Shown: in pieces, positions 1 to 7,610 of the stretch
Position numbering within the stretch: the stretch's first letter is position 1
How the letters are laid out: every line of letters begins with the position of its first letter
NCBI GenBank assembly: GCA_041580375.1
Contig: JBFGDZ010000119.1
Location: 1-11,406 of the forward strand
Source of the DNA: JAPUIN01 sp041580375
GTDB lineage: Bacteria > Acidobacteriota > Polarisedimenticolia > Gp22-AA2
DNA: 11,406 nucleotides
Direction: 5' to 3'
Translations under genes and position numbers: made by a program
The notes under the pieces: generated by a model
Database searches by the model: none
Seen by the model: the letters and a program-made list of their open reading frames with translations, nothing else
What the model was told of the DNA's origin: nothing

Positions 1-2016
1 GCCCGGCTGATCCTGCTGATCGTCGCGTTCGGAGCCGGCCTGCTCTCGCTGGGAGCGCGCTGCGCTCACCTGCAGATCTTCAGGGCGGGCGATCTCATCG
101 ATCGCGCCCGCTCGCAGCAGGAGCGCTCGGTCACGCTGCATCCGTACCGCGGGCCGATCCTCGATCGCAACGGTCGCGAGCTGGCCCTGAGCCTCGCGGT
201 CGATTCGGTCTACGCGGATCCGTCGTCGATCGACGATCCGGCCGGCGCCGCGCGGCGCCTCTCACGCGCCGTGGGGATCAAGCCGTCCGTGCTCGCGGAA
301 CGCTTGCGCGATCGCGACCGCCAGTTCGTCTGGATCACGCGGAAGATCACGCCCGAGCAGAGGGCCGCCATCGAGGAGCTCGCGATCGATGGGATCGGCT
401 TCGTCCGCGAGAGCCGCCGCTACTACCCCAAGCGCGAGCTCGCGTCGCACGTCCTCGGCGCCTGCGGCGTCGACAATCAGGGGCTGTCGGGGCTCGAGTT
501 CTCCTTCGACCGGTCGATCGGCGGCACCCCGGGACGGATGCTGTTCCTGCAGGACGGCCGCGGCGGGAAGGTCCTCGACCGATCGCGCACCGAGCCGATC
601 CCGGGCGCCGGCCTCGTCCTCACCCTGGATTCCAACATCCAGCACATCGCCGAGCGCGAGCTGGCCGCGGCGATCCGCAAGAGCGGCGCGGCGTCCGGCG
701 CCGTCGTCGTGCTGCAGCCCGGCACCGGGGAGGTGCTGGCGATGGCGAATCATCCGACGTTCGATCCGAACGCGTTCCCGGACGCCCCGGAGAGGGCGCG
801 GCGCAACATCGCCGTGTCCGACTTCTACGAGCCGGGATCGACCTTCAAGCCGGTCGTCGCGGCGGCCGTTCTCGACAGCGGCCGGGCGCGCCCGAACGAG
901 ACGATCTGGTGCGAGAACGGTTCGATCGTCGTGGGCCGGCACCGCTTCCGCGAGGACAGCCGCCCGTTCGGCAACCTGACGTTCACCGAGGTCCTCGCGC
1001 GCTCCAGCAACGTGGGGGCGATCAAGCTCGCCCGGCGCCTGGATCCGTCCGAGCTCTTCGACGCGATCGTGCGGTTCGGCTTCGGCGAGAAGACCGGCAT
1101 CGAGCTGCCGGGCGAGAGCCCGGGCATGCTGCGCGACCCCGGAGATTGGTCCGGTCTGTCGCACGCGTCTCTCGCGATCGGCCAGGAGATCGGGATCACG
1201 CCGCTGCAGATGGCCGCGGCGATCGCCGCGATCGCCAACGACGGCGTGCGCGTCCCGCCGCGCGTCGTGCGCGCCAGGATCGATCCCTCCGGCCGGCGCC
1301 CACGAGCCCAGGCGCAGGACGCTCCCGGAATGCGGCGCGTCATCGCCGCCTCCGCCGCCCGCGCCCTGCGCCGGATGATGCTCTCGATCACGGCCGACGA
1401 GGCCACCGGACGCCTGGCCGCCGTGCCCGGCTACTCCATCGGCGGCAAGACCGGAACGGCGCAGAAGGTGGACGAGGAAACCGGACGCTACAGCCGCACG
1501 CGGCACGTCGCATGGTTCGCGGGACTCGCCCCGGTCGAGCGTCCCGCCATCGCCATCGTCGTCATGATCAACGAGCCGCGGGGGCCGCGCTTCCACGGCG
1601 GAGACGTCGCGGCGCCGGTCTTCTCGCGCATCGCCCGGCCGGTGCTGCAATACCTGAACGTGCCCCCCGATCGCGACGGCACGCTCGTGTTCGACCGGGC
1701 GCCGGCCGAAGTGCTGGTCTCCGGCGCGCCGGAGGCCCCGCCGGCCGAGACCGCCGCATCCGTCCGGCGCGGCCGGCATTCGGGACGGGCATCCGGCCGG
1801 ACCGCCGTCATGGAGGCCTCGATCGCCGGCGCGGCCGGGACCCGCCGCGGCGCCATGCCGGATCTCGTCGGAATGAGCCTGCGCCGCGCCACCGAGGTCC
1901 TCGCGTCGTCCGGCCTCACGTGCCGCGTGACGCGGCGAGGCGCCAACGTCACCGGGCAGAAGCCGGCGGCCGGGACCCCGATCCGGCCCGGCGATCCCTG
2001 CTCGGTCGTCTACTAG
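1..2016 (+). CDS. ftsI: Septal peptidoglycan transpeptidase FtsI/PBP3 with C-terminal PASTA domain (5' partial)
   Basis: Class B penicillin-binding protein that cross-links septal peptidoglycan in the periplasm and normally partners FtsW. The frame is open from base 1, so the start codon and a short cytoplasmic N-terminus lie outside the window; 671 residues are visible. Numbered from base 1, residues 1-20 form a hydrophobic membrane anchor. RGPILDRNGRELA (50-62) is the conserved entry to the PBP dimerisation domain. The transpeptidase domain has all three active-site motifs: STFK with nucleophile Ser280 and Lys283, SSN at 335-337, and KTGT at 483-486. A basic, Ala/Arg/Gly-rich linker (about 575-615) leads to a single PASTA-like domain from MPDLVGMSL (619) to the end. 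The PASTA tail makes it longer than E. coli FtsI (588 aa). The TAG stop lies 8 nt before murE. Position after the expected ftsL and next to murE favours FtsI over the elongation enzyme PBP2. Confidence 0.95.
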   Translation, partial: ARLILLIVAFGAGLLSLGARCAHLQIFRAGDLIDRARSQQERSVTLHPYRGPILDRNGRELALSLAVDSVYADPSSIDDPAGAARRLSRAVGIKPSVLAERLRDRDRQFVWITRKITPEQRAAIEELAIDGIGFVRESRRYYPKRELASHVLGACGVDNQGLSGLEFSFDRSIGGTPGRMLFLQDGRGGKVLDRSRTEPIPGAGLVLTLDSNIQHIAERELAAAIRKSGAASGAVVVLQPGTGEVLAMANHPTFDPNAFPDAPERARRNIAVSDFYEPGSTFKPVVAAAVLDSGRARPNETIWCENGSIVVGRHRFREDSRPFGNLTFTEVLARSSNVGAIKLARRLDPSELFDAIVRFGFGEKTGIELPGESPGMLRDPGDWSGLSHASLAIGQEIGITPLQMAAAIAAIANDGVRVPPRVVRARIDPSGRRPRAQAQDAPGMRRVIAASAARALRRMMLSITADEATGRLAAVPGYSIGGKTGTAQKVDEETGRYSRTRHVAWFAGLAPVERPAIAIVVMINEPRGPRFHGGDVAAPVFSRIARPVLQYLNVPPDRDGTLVFDRAPAEVLVSGAPEAPPAETAASVRRGRHSGRASGRTAVMEASIAGAAGTRRGAMPDLVGMSLRRATEVLASSGLTCRVTRRGANVTGQKPAAGTPIRPGDPCSVVY

Positions 2017-2024
2017 GAATCGGC

Positions 2025-3569
2025 ATGCAGCTTCGGCTCCTCCTGGAGGACATCCCGAACGCGCGCCTCTCCGGCGATGCCGGGACGGCCGTCCGCGGTC
2101 TGGCCTACGACTCGCGCCAGGTCGAGATCGGATTCCTGTTCGCGGCCATCCGCGGGCTGGCCCGCGACGGCAACGAGTTCGTCGACCAGGCGATCGACCG
2201 TGGCGCCGTCGCCGTCCTGTCGTCTCGACCGGCCCCCGATCCGCCCCCGCCCGTCGCCTGGGTGCGGGTCGACGACGACCGTCTGGCCCTCTCCCTGGCC
2301 GCGCGCAACTATTACGGGCATCCCGACGAACGGATGACGATGCTCGGGATCACCGGGACGAACGGCAAGACGACCGTCGCCTTCCTGCTCGAGTCCGTCC
2401 TGCGCGAGGCGGGCCTGAAGCCCGCGCTCATCGGCACCGTCCTGTACCGGCACGGCCGCGAGGAGCAGCGCGCCGGGAGAACGACGCCGGAGTCGCTCGA
2501 TCTGTACCGGCTCCTGGATCGCTTCGCGACCGGCGGCGCGCGATCCTGCGTCATGGAGGTGTCGTCGCACGCGCTCACGCTGCGGCGCGTCGCGGGCATC
2601 TCGTTCAGGGCGGGAGTCTTCACGAATCTCACCCAGGACCATCTCGATTTCCACAAAGACATGCGGTCGTACCTCGAGGCGAAGTCGATCCTCTTCCGGG
2701 GGCTCGCGCCGGACGCGCTCGCGATCCTCAACGCCGACGATCCGCACTGCGCGGCGATCGAGGAGGCGACCCGCGCGCGGATCGTCACGTTCGGCACCGC
2801 CCCGAACGCCGCCGTGCGCATCGCTTCCGCCCGCGCGGACGCCGGTGGCACGCGGGTGACGCTGCGCGTGGCCGGCGACCTCGGTTCCCGGTCCGAGCGG
2901 GGGGCCGTCCTGGAGATCCGCTCGCCGCTTCTGGGACGGCCCAACGCCATGAACCTGGCCGCCGCGGCGGCGACGGGGCTCGCCCTCGGCCTGCCGCCGG
3001 AGGCGATCGCCCGGGGCCTCGAGAGCGTGACCGGCGTGGACGGCCGCTTCGAGCGGGTCGACGACGGGGGCCCGTTCACGGTTCTCGTCGACTTCGCCCA
3101 CACCGACGACGCGTTGTCGAACCTGCTCGCGGCCGTGCGCGAATGGCGGCCCCGCCGGATCGTGACGGTATTCGGCTGCGGCGGAGATCGCGATCGCACG
3201 AAACGCCCGCGCATGGGGCGCGCGGCCGCCGCGGGCAGCGACATCGTGGTGGTCACGTCGGACAACCCACGCGGAGAGGATCCGGACGCGATCATCGGAG
3301 AGATCCTCCCCGGCGTGCGCGAGGCGCAGACGGGCGATCCGGCGGGCGCGCTCGATCCGGCGCGCTGCCTGACGATCGCCGATCGCAAGCAGGCGATCCG
3401 GCGGGCGCTGTCCCTGGCGGAGCAGGGGGACTGCGTCGTGATCGCCGGCAAGGGACACGAGACGTACCAGATCCTCGGCGATCGCACGCTCCCGTTCGAC
3501 GATCGCGAGGTGGCGAGGGAGATTCTGCGGACGCTCGGCCGGGATCGCTCCGGCCGCGCGATGCGCTGA
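2025..3569 (+). CDS. murE: UDP-MurNAc-L-Ala-D-Glu:meso-diaminopimelate ligase MurE
   Basis: Cytoplasmic ATP-dependent Mur ligase that adds the third stem-peptide residue; 514 aa, slightly above the usual 490-500. The N-terminal domain (about 1-100) has the MurE/MurF-type segment YDSRQVEIGFLFAAIRG. The ATP loop ITGTNGKTT is at 109-117. TTPESLDLYRLL contributes to UDP-MurNAc-dipeptide binding, and HLDFHKDMRSYLEAK carries the lysine that is carbamylated in the family. The C-terminal domain has DNPR at 413-416 and GKGHE at 475-479, the signature of meso-DAP-adding enzymes as opposed to L-Lys enzymes. The usual DYAHTPD reads DFAHTDD at 356-362. The ATG at 2025 was chosen because AGGA (2015-2018) lies 6 nt upstream, the protein then begins like other MurE proteins, and the ftsI stop is just upstream. 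murF follows after 5 nt, so coupled translation is likely. Confidence 0.97.
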   Translation: MQLRLLLEDIPNARLSGDAGTAVRGLAYDSRQVEIGFLFAAIRGLARDGNEFVDQAIDRGAVAVLSSRPAPDPPPPVAWVRVDDDRLALSLAARNYYGHPDERMTMLGITGTNGKTTVAFLLESVLREAGLKPALIGTVLYRHGREEQRAGRTTPESLDLYRLLDRFATGGARSCVMEVSSHALTLRRVAGISFRAGVFTNLTQDHLDFHKDMRSYLEAKSILFRGLAPDALAILNADDPHCAAIEEATRARIVTFGTAPNAAVRIASARADAGGTRVTLRVAGDLGSRSERGAVLEIRSPLLGRPNAMNLAAAAATGLALGLPPEAIARGLESVTGVDGRFERVDDGGPFTVLVDFAHTDDALSNLLAAVREWRPRRIVTVFGCGGDRDRTKRPRMGRAAAAGSDIVVVTSDNPRGEDPDAIIGEILPGVREAQTGDPAGALDPARCLTIADRKQAIRRALSLAEQGDCVVIAGKGHETYQILGDRTLPFDDREVAREILRTLGRDRSGRAMR

Positions 3570-3574
3570 TCGGC

Positions 3575-5002
3575 ATGGCGACGCTCCGCCTCGGGGCGAT
3601 CGCGACGGCCCTCGGGGGCGAGCTGGCGTTCGGCGGCCGGCCGCCCGCCGCGGGCGCGGAGCACGAGGTCGACGGCTACAGCATCGACTCGCGCACCGTG
3701 AAGCCGGGCGAGCTGTTCTTCGCCCTGGTCGGTCCGCGGCACGACGGGCACCGGTTCGTGGGGGATGCGCTGGATCGCGGGGCCGCCGCCATCGTCGTGG
3801 GTCACGGTTCGGGATCGTTTCCCGGGGCGCCGGCCGTCATCCGCGTCCGCGACACGACGCGGGCGCTGCAGGACCTGGGGGCTCATGTGCGGCGGGCCCG
3901 GCCGCTGACGGTCGTCGGGATCACGGGCAGCGCCGGGAAGACCACGGCGAAGGAGATGACGGCGGCGGTGGTGAGCGAGCGTTTCGGAACGTACCGGAGC
4001 GAGGGGAACCTGAACAACACGTACGGTCTCCCGCTCTGTCTCCTCAGGATGCCGGACGACCGGGAGGCCGCGGTTCTGGAGATGGGGATGAGCTATCACG
4101 GCGAGATCACGCGCCTGGTCGAGATCGGGGACCCCGACGTCGGCGTGATCCTCAACGTCCTGCGCGTCCACCTGGAGCACTTCGGCCGCGTGGAGAAGAT
4201 AGCCGAGGCGAAGGGTGAGCTGTTCCGCGCGATGCGCCGCGACGGCGTCGCCGCGTACAACGCCGACGATCCCCACGCGTCGCGGCTGGGGCGCGCCTTC
4301 CCCGGCCGCTCGATCCCGTACTCGCTGAAATCGAAGCGGGCGGAGGTCGGCGCCACGGAGATCGAGACGGAGGGGCTCGCCGGATCGCGGTTCCTGTTGC
4401 GCGCAGGGGACGAGGAGGTGCCGGCCCGCATCGGCCTCGCGGGCCTGCACAACGTCTACAACGCCCTGGCCGCCGCCGCCGTCGGCCGCGCCCTGGGCAT
4501 CGAGGCGGACGCCATCGCGCGGGCGCTCGGGACGGTGCGCCCCGCCTCCATGCGCGGCGTGCTGCACCGCCTCGAAGGCGGCATCGATCTGCTGGACGAC
4601 TCCTACAACAGCAACCCGGCCGCCATGGAGCGGGTGATCGAGATCCTGGCCGCGGCGCGTCCCCGCGGGCGCCGCGTTCTGGTCTCGGGCGACATGCTCG
4701 AGCTGGGGCCGTACGGGCGCCGCGCCCACACCCGGCTCGGCGAGCGCGTCGCCGGCGCCCGGATCGAACTGTTCGTCGCCGTCGGACCCCTGAGCGCCCG
4801 GGCCGCCGACGCCGCGCGCGCGGGGGGCGGCGTCGAGGTGCATCACTTCCCCGACTCGGCGGCGGCCGCCCCGTTCGTCGCGGGCGCCGCGCGCTCGGGC
4901 GACATCATCGTCGTGAAGGGCTCGCGCGGCGTCGCGATGGAGCGCGTCGTGCGCGCCCTGCTCGAATCGCGGCCGGCCGCGGATCCGGGAGGGGGCCGCT
5001 GA
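3575..5002 (+). CDS. murF: UDP-MurNAc-tripeptide:D-Ala-D-Ala ligase MurF
   Basis: Cytoplasmic Mur ligase that adds D-Ala-D-Ala to UDP-MurNAc-tripeptide, completing the soluble pentapeptide precursor; 475 aa, close to the family norm of about 450. The N-terminal domain contains IDSRTVKPGELFFALVG. The ATP loop GITGSAGKTT is at 115-124. GNLNNTYGLPLCLL is the MurF-type segment after the loop, and IAEAKGEL supplies the usual conserved lysine. NAL-type AGLHNVYNALAAAAVG is followed by DSYNSNP (342-348), a motif diagnostic of MurF, and then GDMLELG. The usual TNVGPAHLE segment reads LNVLRVHLEHF here (193-203); the histidine is kept. The start ATG lies 5 nt after the murE stop with no better in-frame candidate. 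The TGA stop shares its A with the mraY ATG (TGATG), typical of termination-reinitiation coupling. Confidence 0.96.
   Translation: MATLRLGAIATALGGELAFGGRPPAAGAEHEVDGYSIDSRTVKPGELFFALVGPRHDGHRFVGDALDRGAAAIVVGHGSGSFPGAPAVIRVRDTTRALQDLGAHVRRARPLTVVGITGSAGKTTAKEMTAAVVSERFGTYRSEGNLNNTYGLPLCLLRMPDDREAAVLEMGMSYHGEITRLVEIGDPDVGVILNVLRVHLEHFGRVEKIAEAKGELFRAMRRDGVAAYNADDPHASRLGRAFPGRSIPYSLKSKRAEVGATEIETEGLAGSRFLLRAGDEEVPARIGLAGLHNVYNALAAAAVGRALGIEADAIARALGTVRPASMRGVLHRLEGGIDLLDDSYNSNPAAMERVIEILAAARPRGRRVLVSGDMLELGPYGRRAHTRLGERVAGARIELFVAVGPLSARAADAARAGGGVEVHHFPDSAAAAPFVAGAARSGDIIVVKGSRGVAMERVVRALLESRPAADPGGGR
4987..4995 (+). promoter_or_regulatory. mraY Shine-Dalgarno sequence inside the murF 3' end
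   Basis: The purine run GGGAGGGGG ends 6 nt before the ATG at 5002 and lies wholly within the last codons of murF. It supports the ATG that overlaps the murF stop as the mraY start. The C-terminal Gly-Gly-Gly of MurF is encoded by this run, so that tail may reflect selection on the ribosome site; this last point is inference. Confidence 0.65.
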
Positions 5003-6087
5003 TGCTCTATCACCTCCTGTATCCGCTGCACGAGTCGCTCAGTATCCTCAACGTCTTCCGGTACATCACGTTCAGGACGGCGCTGGCCACCCTCATGGCG
5101 CTCCTGATCAGCCTTGCCCTGGGCTCCCGCCTGATCCGCAGTCTGCGGGAGATCCAGATCGGGCAACACATCAGACCCGAGGGACCTCTTTCCCACCAAA
5201 CCAAGAAAGGCACTCCCACCATGGGGGGGCTCCTCATCCTGATTGCCGTGGTGCTCCCCTCCCTTCTCTGGGCTGACCTCACCAACCCCTTCGTGTGGAT
5301 GGTTCTCGTGTCCACCCTCCTCTATGGAGTCATCGGCTTCGCCGACGACTACCTCAAACTCACCTGGAAGAGGTCCCTCGGGCTGACTGCCTGGCAGAAA
5401 CTCCTGGCGCAGTGGGCGGTGGCGCTGGCCCTCGGGCTGGTCCTCCTGTGGCTGGCGCAGGAAGGGCGCTACGCCACGACCCTCAGCGTGCCGTTCTTCA
5501 AGAAATGGACGCCGGACATCGGGTGGCTGTACGCTCCATGGGCGATGCTCGTGATCGTCGGAGCCGCCAACGCCGTGAACCTGACCGACGGCCTGGACGG
5601 CCTCGCGATCGGCACGTCGATGATCGCGTCGGGGACCTACGCCATCCTGGCCTACATCGCCGGCCACGCGAAGGTGGCGGGTTACCTCGACGTCTCGAAC
5701 GTCCGGGGTACCGGCGAGCTGGCGATCATCTGCGGGGCCATGGTCGGCGCCTCGCTGGGCTTCCTGTGGTTCAACTGCAACCCCGCCCAGGTGTTCATGG
5801 GGGACGTCGGCTCGATGGCGCTGGGCGGGGCGCTCGGGACGGTCGCGGTCCTGATCAAGCAGGAGATCCTCCTGGTCTTCGTGGGCGGCCTCTTCGTGAT
5901 CGAGGCGCTCTCCGTCATCCTGCAGGTGGGGTCGTTCCGCCTGCGCGGCAAGAGGATCTTCCGGATGGCGCCCATCCATCATCACTTCGAGCTCGCCGGC
6001 TGGCCCGAGCAGAAGGTCGTCATCCGGTTCTGGATCGTGGCGATCATCTTCGCGCTGGTCGGGCTGTCGACGTTGAAGCTGCGATAG
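5002..6087 (+). CDS. mraY: Phospho-N-acetylmuramoyl-pentapeptide transferase MraY
   Basis: Integral membrane enzyme that transfers phospho-MurNAc-pentapeptide from UDP to undecaprenyl phosphate, forming lipid I at the inner face of the cytoplasmic membrane. At 361 aa it matches the canonical 360, and the hydrophobic profile fits the ten-helix fold. Family motifs appear in order: HQTKKGTPTMGG (65-76), the Mg-binding/catalytic ADDYLK (114-119), NLTDGLDG (193-200), FMGDVGS with Asp268 (265-271), and the histidine cluster PIHHHFE (324-330). The N-terminus (NVFRYITFRTALATL) aligns with E. coli MraY, confirming the ATG that overlaps the murF stop. The 5' third of the gene (about 5101-5400) is poorer in CpG and GATC than its surroundings, although the protein motifs there are intact. 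It lies between murF, which makes its substrate, and murD. Confidence 0.98.
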   Translation: MLYHLLYPLHESLSILNVFRYITFRTALATLMALLISLALGSRLIRSLREIQIGQHIRPEGPLSHQTKKGTPTMGGLLILIAVVLPSLLWADLTNPFVWMVLVSTLLYGVIGFADDYLKLTWKRSLGLTAWQKLLAQWAVALALGLVLLWLAQEGRYATTLSVPFFKKWTPDIGWLYAPWAMLVIVGAANAVNLTDGLDGLAIGTSMIASGTYAILAYIAGHAKVAGYLDVSNVRGTGELAIICGAMVGASLGFLWFNCNPAQVFMGDVGSMALGGALGTVAVLIKQEILLVFVGGLFVIEALSVILQVGSFRLRGKRIFRMAPIHHHFELAGWPEQKVVIRFWIVAIIFALVGLSTLKLR

Positions 6088-6160
6088 GAGTTTTTCGGGG
6101 TATTCCGTGGGGTCGCGCCATGGTGATCGCGAACCGAAGACAGGAAACGCCGGGGACGCC

Positions 6161-7606
6161 ATGAGCCGGTCCGCGCGCTCCCCCGGACCGCCGGCGCTCG
6201 CGGGGATGCGCGTCGCCGTCGTCGGCGCCGGGCGCAGCGGCCTGGCCCTCACCCGCTTCCTCCTGTCGCGCGGCGCCCGGGTCCTCCTCACCGACCTGCG
6301 CCCGGCCTCCGGCCTGTCCCCCGAGGTGGCCGAGGCGGGGCGGCGGGGCGCGGAGCTGATGCTCGGCGGACACGACGCAGCGCGGCTCGCCGGCGCCGAG
6401 CTGGTCGCGGTGAGCCCCGGTGTGCCGCTGGCCTCGCCTCCTCTCGCCGAGGCCCGCCGCCGCGGCGTCTGGATGGTGGCCGAGGTGGAGCTCGCGGCGC
6501 GGTTCCTGAAGGGGACTCTGATCGGGATCACCGGCTCGAACGGCAAGAGCACGACGACCGCCCTGACGGCGCACCTCCTCGCCGGCGGCGGCCTCAAGGC
6601 GACCGCCTGCGGCAATCTCGGCACCCCGCTCAGCGATCTGATCGACGCCGACACGAGCGACCACCACTACGTCGTCGAGCTGTCCTCGTTCCAGCTCGAG
6701 GGGATCGAGACGTTCCGGCCGCGCATCGGCGTGCTGCTCAACCTGAGCCCGGACCACCTCGATCGCTATCCCGACAGCCGCGCGTACTACGACGCGAAGG
6801 CGCGTCTGTTCATGAACCAGACGCGCGCGGATCACGCCGTGCTGAACCGGGACGATCCGGAGGTCTGGCGCCTCGTTCCCTCGATCCGGGCACGCGTGCA
6901 CCCGTTCGCCCGGACCGCCCGGCCCAGGTCCGGGGCCCGCCTGGAGGGGGACGCCATCGTTCTGCGCCCCGATCCGCGGCGGACGCGGCGCGTTCCGATC
7001 GACGCGCTGCCGCTGTTCGGCCCGCACAACGCGGAGAACGCGATGGCCGCCCTGCTGGCGGCCGATCTGTGCGGCGTGCCGCCGCACCGGACCCTCGAGT
7101 CGCTGCGATCCTTCCGCGGTCTTCCCCACCGCCTGGAGAAGGTGGCGGAGATCGACGGCGTGGCCTACTTCAACGACTCGAAGGCGACCAACGTGGCGGC
7201 CGCGGCCCGCTCGCTCGAGAGCTTCCCGAGGGGCGTGGTGCTGATCCTGGGCGGGCGCGACAAGGGCGGCCCCTTCGCCGATCTCGCCCCGCTCATCCGC
7301 GAGCGCGCGTCGCACCTCGTGATCATGGGCGAGGCGCGCGAGACGATCGCGTCGCAGATCGGCGCGATCGTCCCGACCACCCGGGCGGAGTCGATGGAGG
7401 ACGCCCTGCGCGCGGCGCGGGGCGCGGCGCGGGCGGGCGGCGTCGTGCTGCTGGCACCGGCCTGCGCGTCGTTCGACCAGTACGGCAATTTCGAGGAGCG
7501 CGGGGAGGATTTCCGCCGGCGCGTTCTGCAGATGGCGGGGGGAGGGGCGCGCGGCGCGAGCCGCGGCCCGGCGACGGGCAAGCGTCCCCCGGCCCCGGCG
7601 GCATGA
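6161..7606 (+). CDS. murD: UDP-MurNAc-L-Ala:D-glutamate ligase MurD
   Basis: Cytoplasmic Mur ligase that adds D-Glu, the second stem residue; 481 aa against about 440 in E. coli. The N-terminal Rossmann-like domain begins MRVAVVGAGRSG (16-27). The ATP loop GITGSNGKSTT is at 122-132. VVELSSFQLEG and DHLDRYPDSRAYYDAK (198-213) follow, with Lys213 at the carbamylated position. The C-terminal domain has NDSKATN (338-344), GGRDKGG and APACASFDQYGNFEERG, all characteristic of MurD. The last 24 or so residues are an Ala/Gly/Arg/Pro-rich extension with no recognisable fold. The ATG at 6161 was chosen because GGGGA (6152-6156) is 4 nt upstream. A GTG at 6107 would add 18 residues unlike the family, and the ATG at 6206 would leave almost nothing before the Rossmann strand. 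It is preceded by a 73-nt gap, the largest in the window, and followed 4 nt later by ftsW. Confidence 0.96.
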   Translation: MSRSARSPGPPALAGMRVAVVGAGRSGLALTRFLLSRGARVLLTDLRPASGLSPEVAEAGRRGAELMLGGHDAARLAGAELVAVSPGVPLASPPLAEARRRGVWMVAEVELAARFLKGTLIGITGSNGKSTTTALTAHLLAGGGLKATACGNLGTPLSDLIDADTSDHHYVVELSSFQLEGIETFRPRIGVLLNLSPDHLDRYPDSRAYYDAKARLFMNQTRADHAVLNRDDPEVWRLVPSIRARVHPFARTARPRSGARLEGDAIVLRPDPRRTRRVPIDALPLFGPHNAENAMAALLAADLCGVPPHRTLESLRSFRGLPHRLEKVAEIDGVAYFNDSKATNVAAAARSLESFPRGVVLILGGRDKGGPFADLAPLIRERASHLVIMGEARETIASQIGAIVPTTRAESMEDALRAARGAARAGGVVLLAPACASFDQYGNFEERGEDFRRRVLQMAGGGARGASRGPATGKRPPAPAA

Positions 7607-7610
7607 GGCG

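Noticed and set aside
909..2024. Upstream extension of the murE frame through ftsI, and similar + strand overlaps in other frames (5295-6164, 7069-7614, 8156-8731, 9126-9821)
   Set aside because: The translations are low-complexity Arg/Pro/Gly/Ala and overlap genes with clear catalytic motifs in another frame; only the portions beginning at the annotated starts resemble real proteins.
2312..4846. Very long open frame on the minus strand (844 codons), plus others opposite ftsI, mraY, murD, murG and murC
   Set aside because: They lie exactly opposite verified Mur/Fts genes. Their translations are Arg/Gly/Ala/Asp-rich with no recognisable domain, as expected for antisense frames of high-GC coding DNA.
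5223..5229. Run of seven G residues in mraY as a phase-variation or frameshift site
   Set aside because: It encodes the invariant TPTMGG motif of an essential enzyme, and the frame is intact on both sides; a GC-rich run of this size is unremarkable.
6073..6106. Possible promoter before murD (TTGAAG ... TATTCC)
   Set aside because: The spacer would be 22 nt and the -10 box is poor; the elements are partly inside mraY. Not supportable as a sigma-70 promoter.
6107..6160. GTG at 6107 as the murD start
   Set aside because: It would add 18 residues not seen in the MurD family, and its ribosome site is weaker than that of the ATG at 6161.
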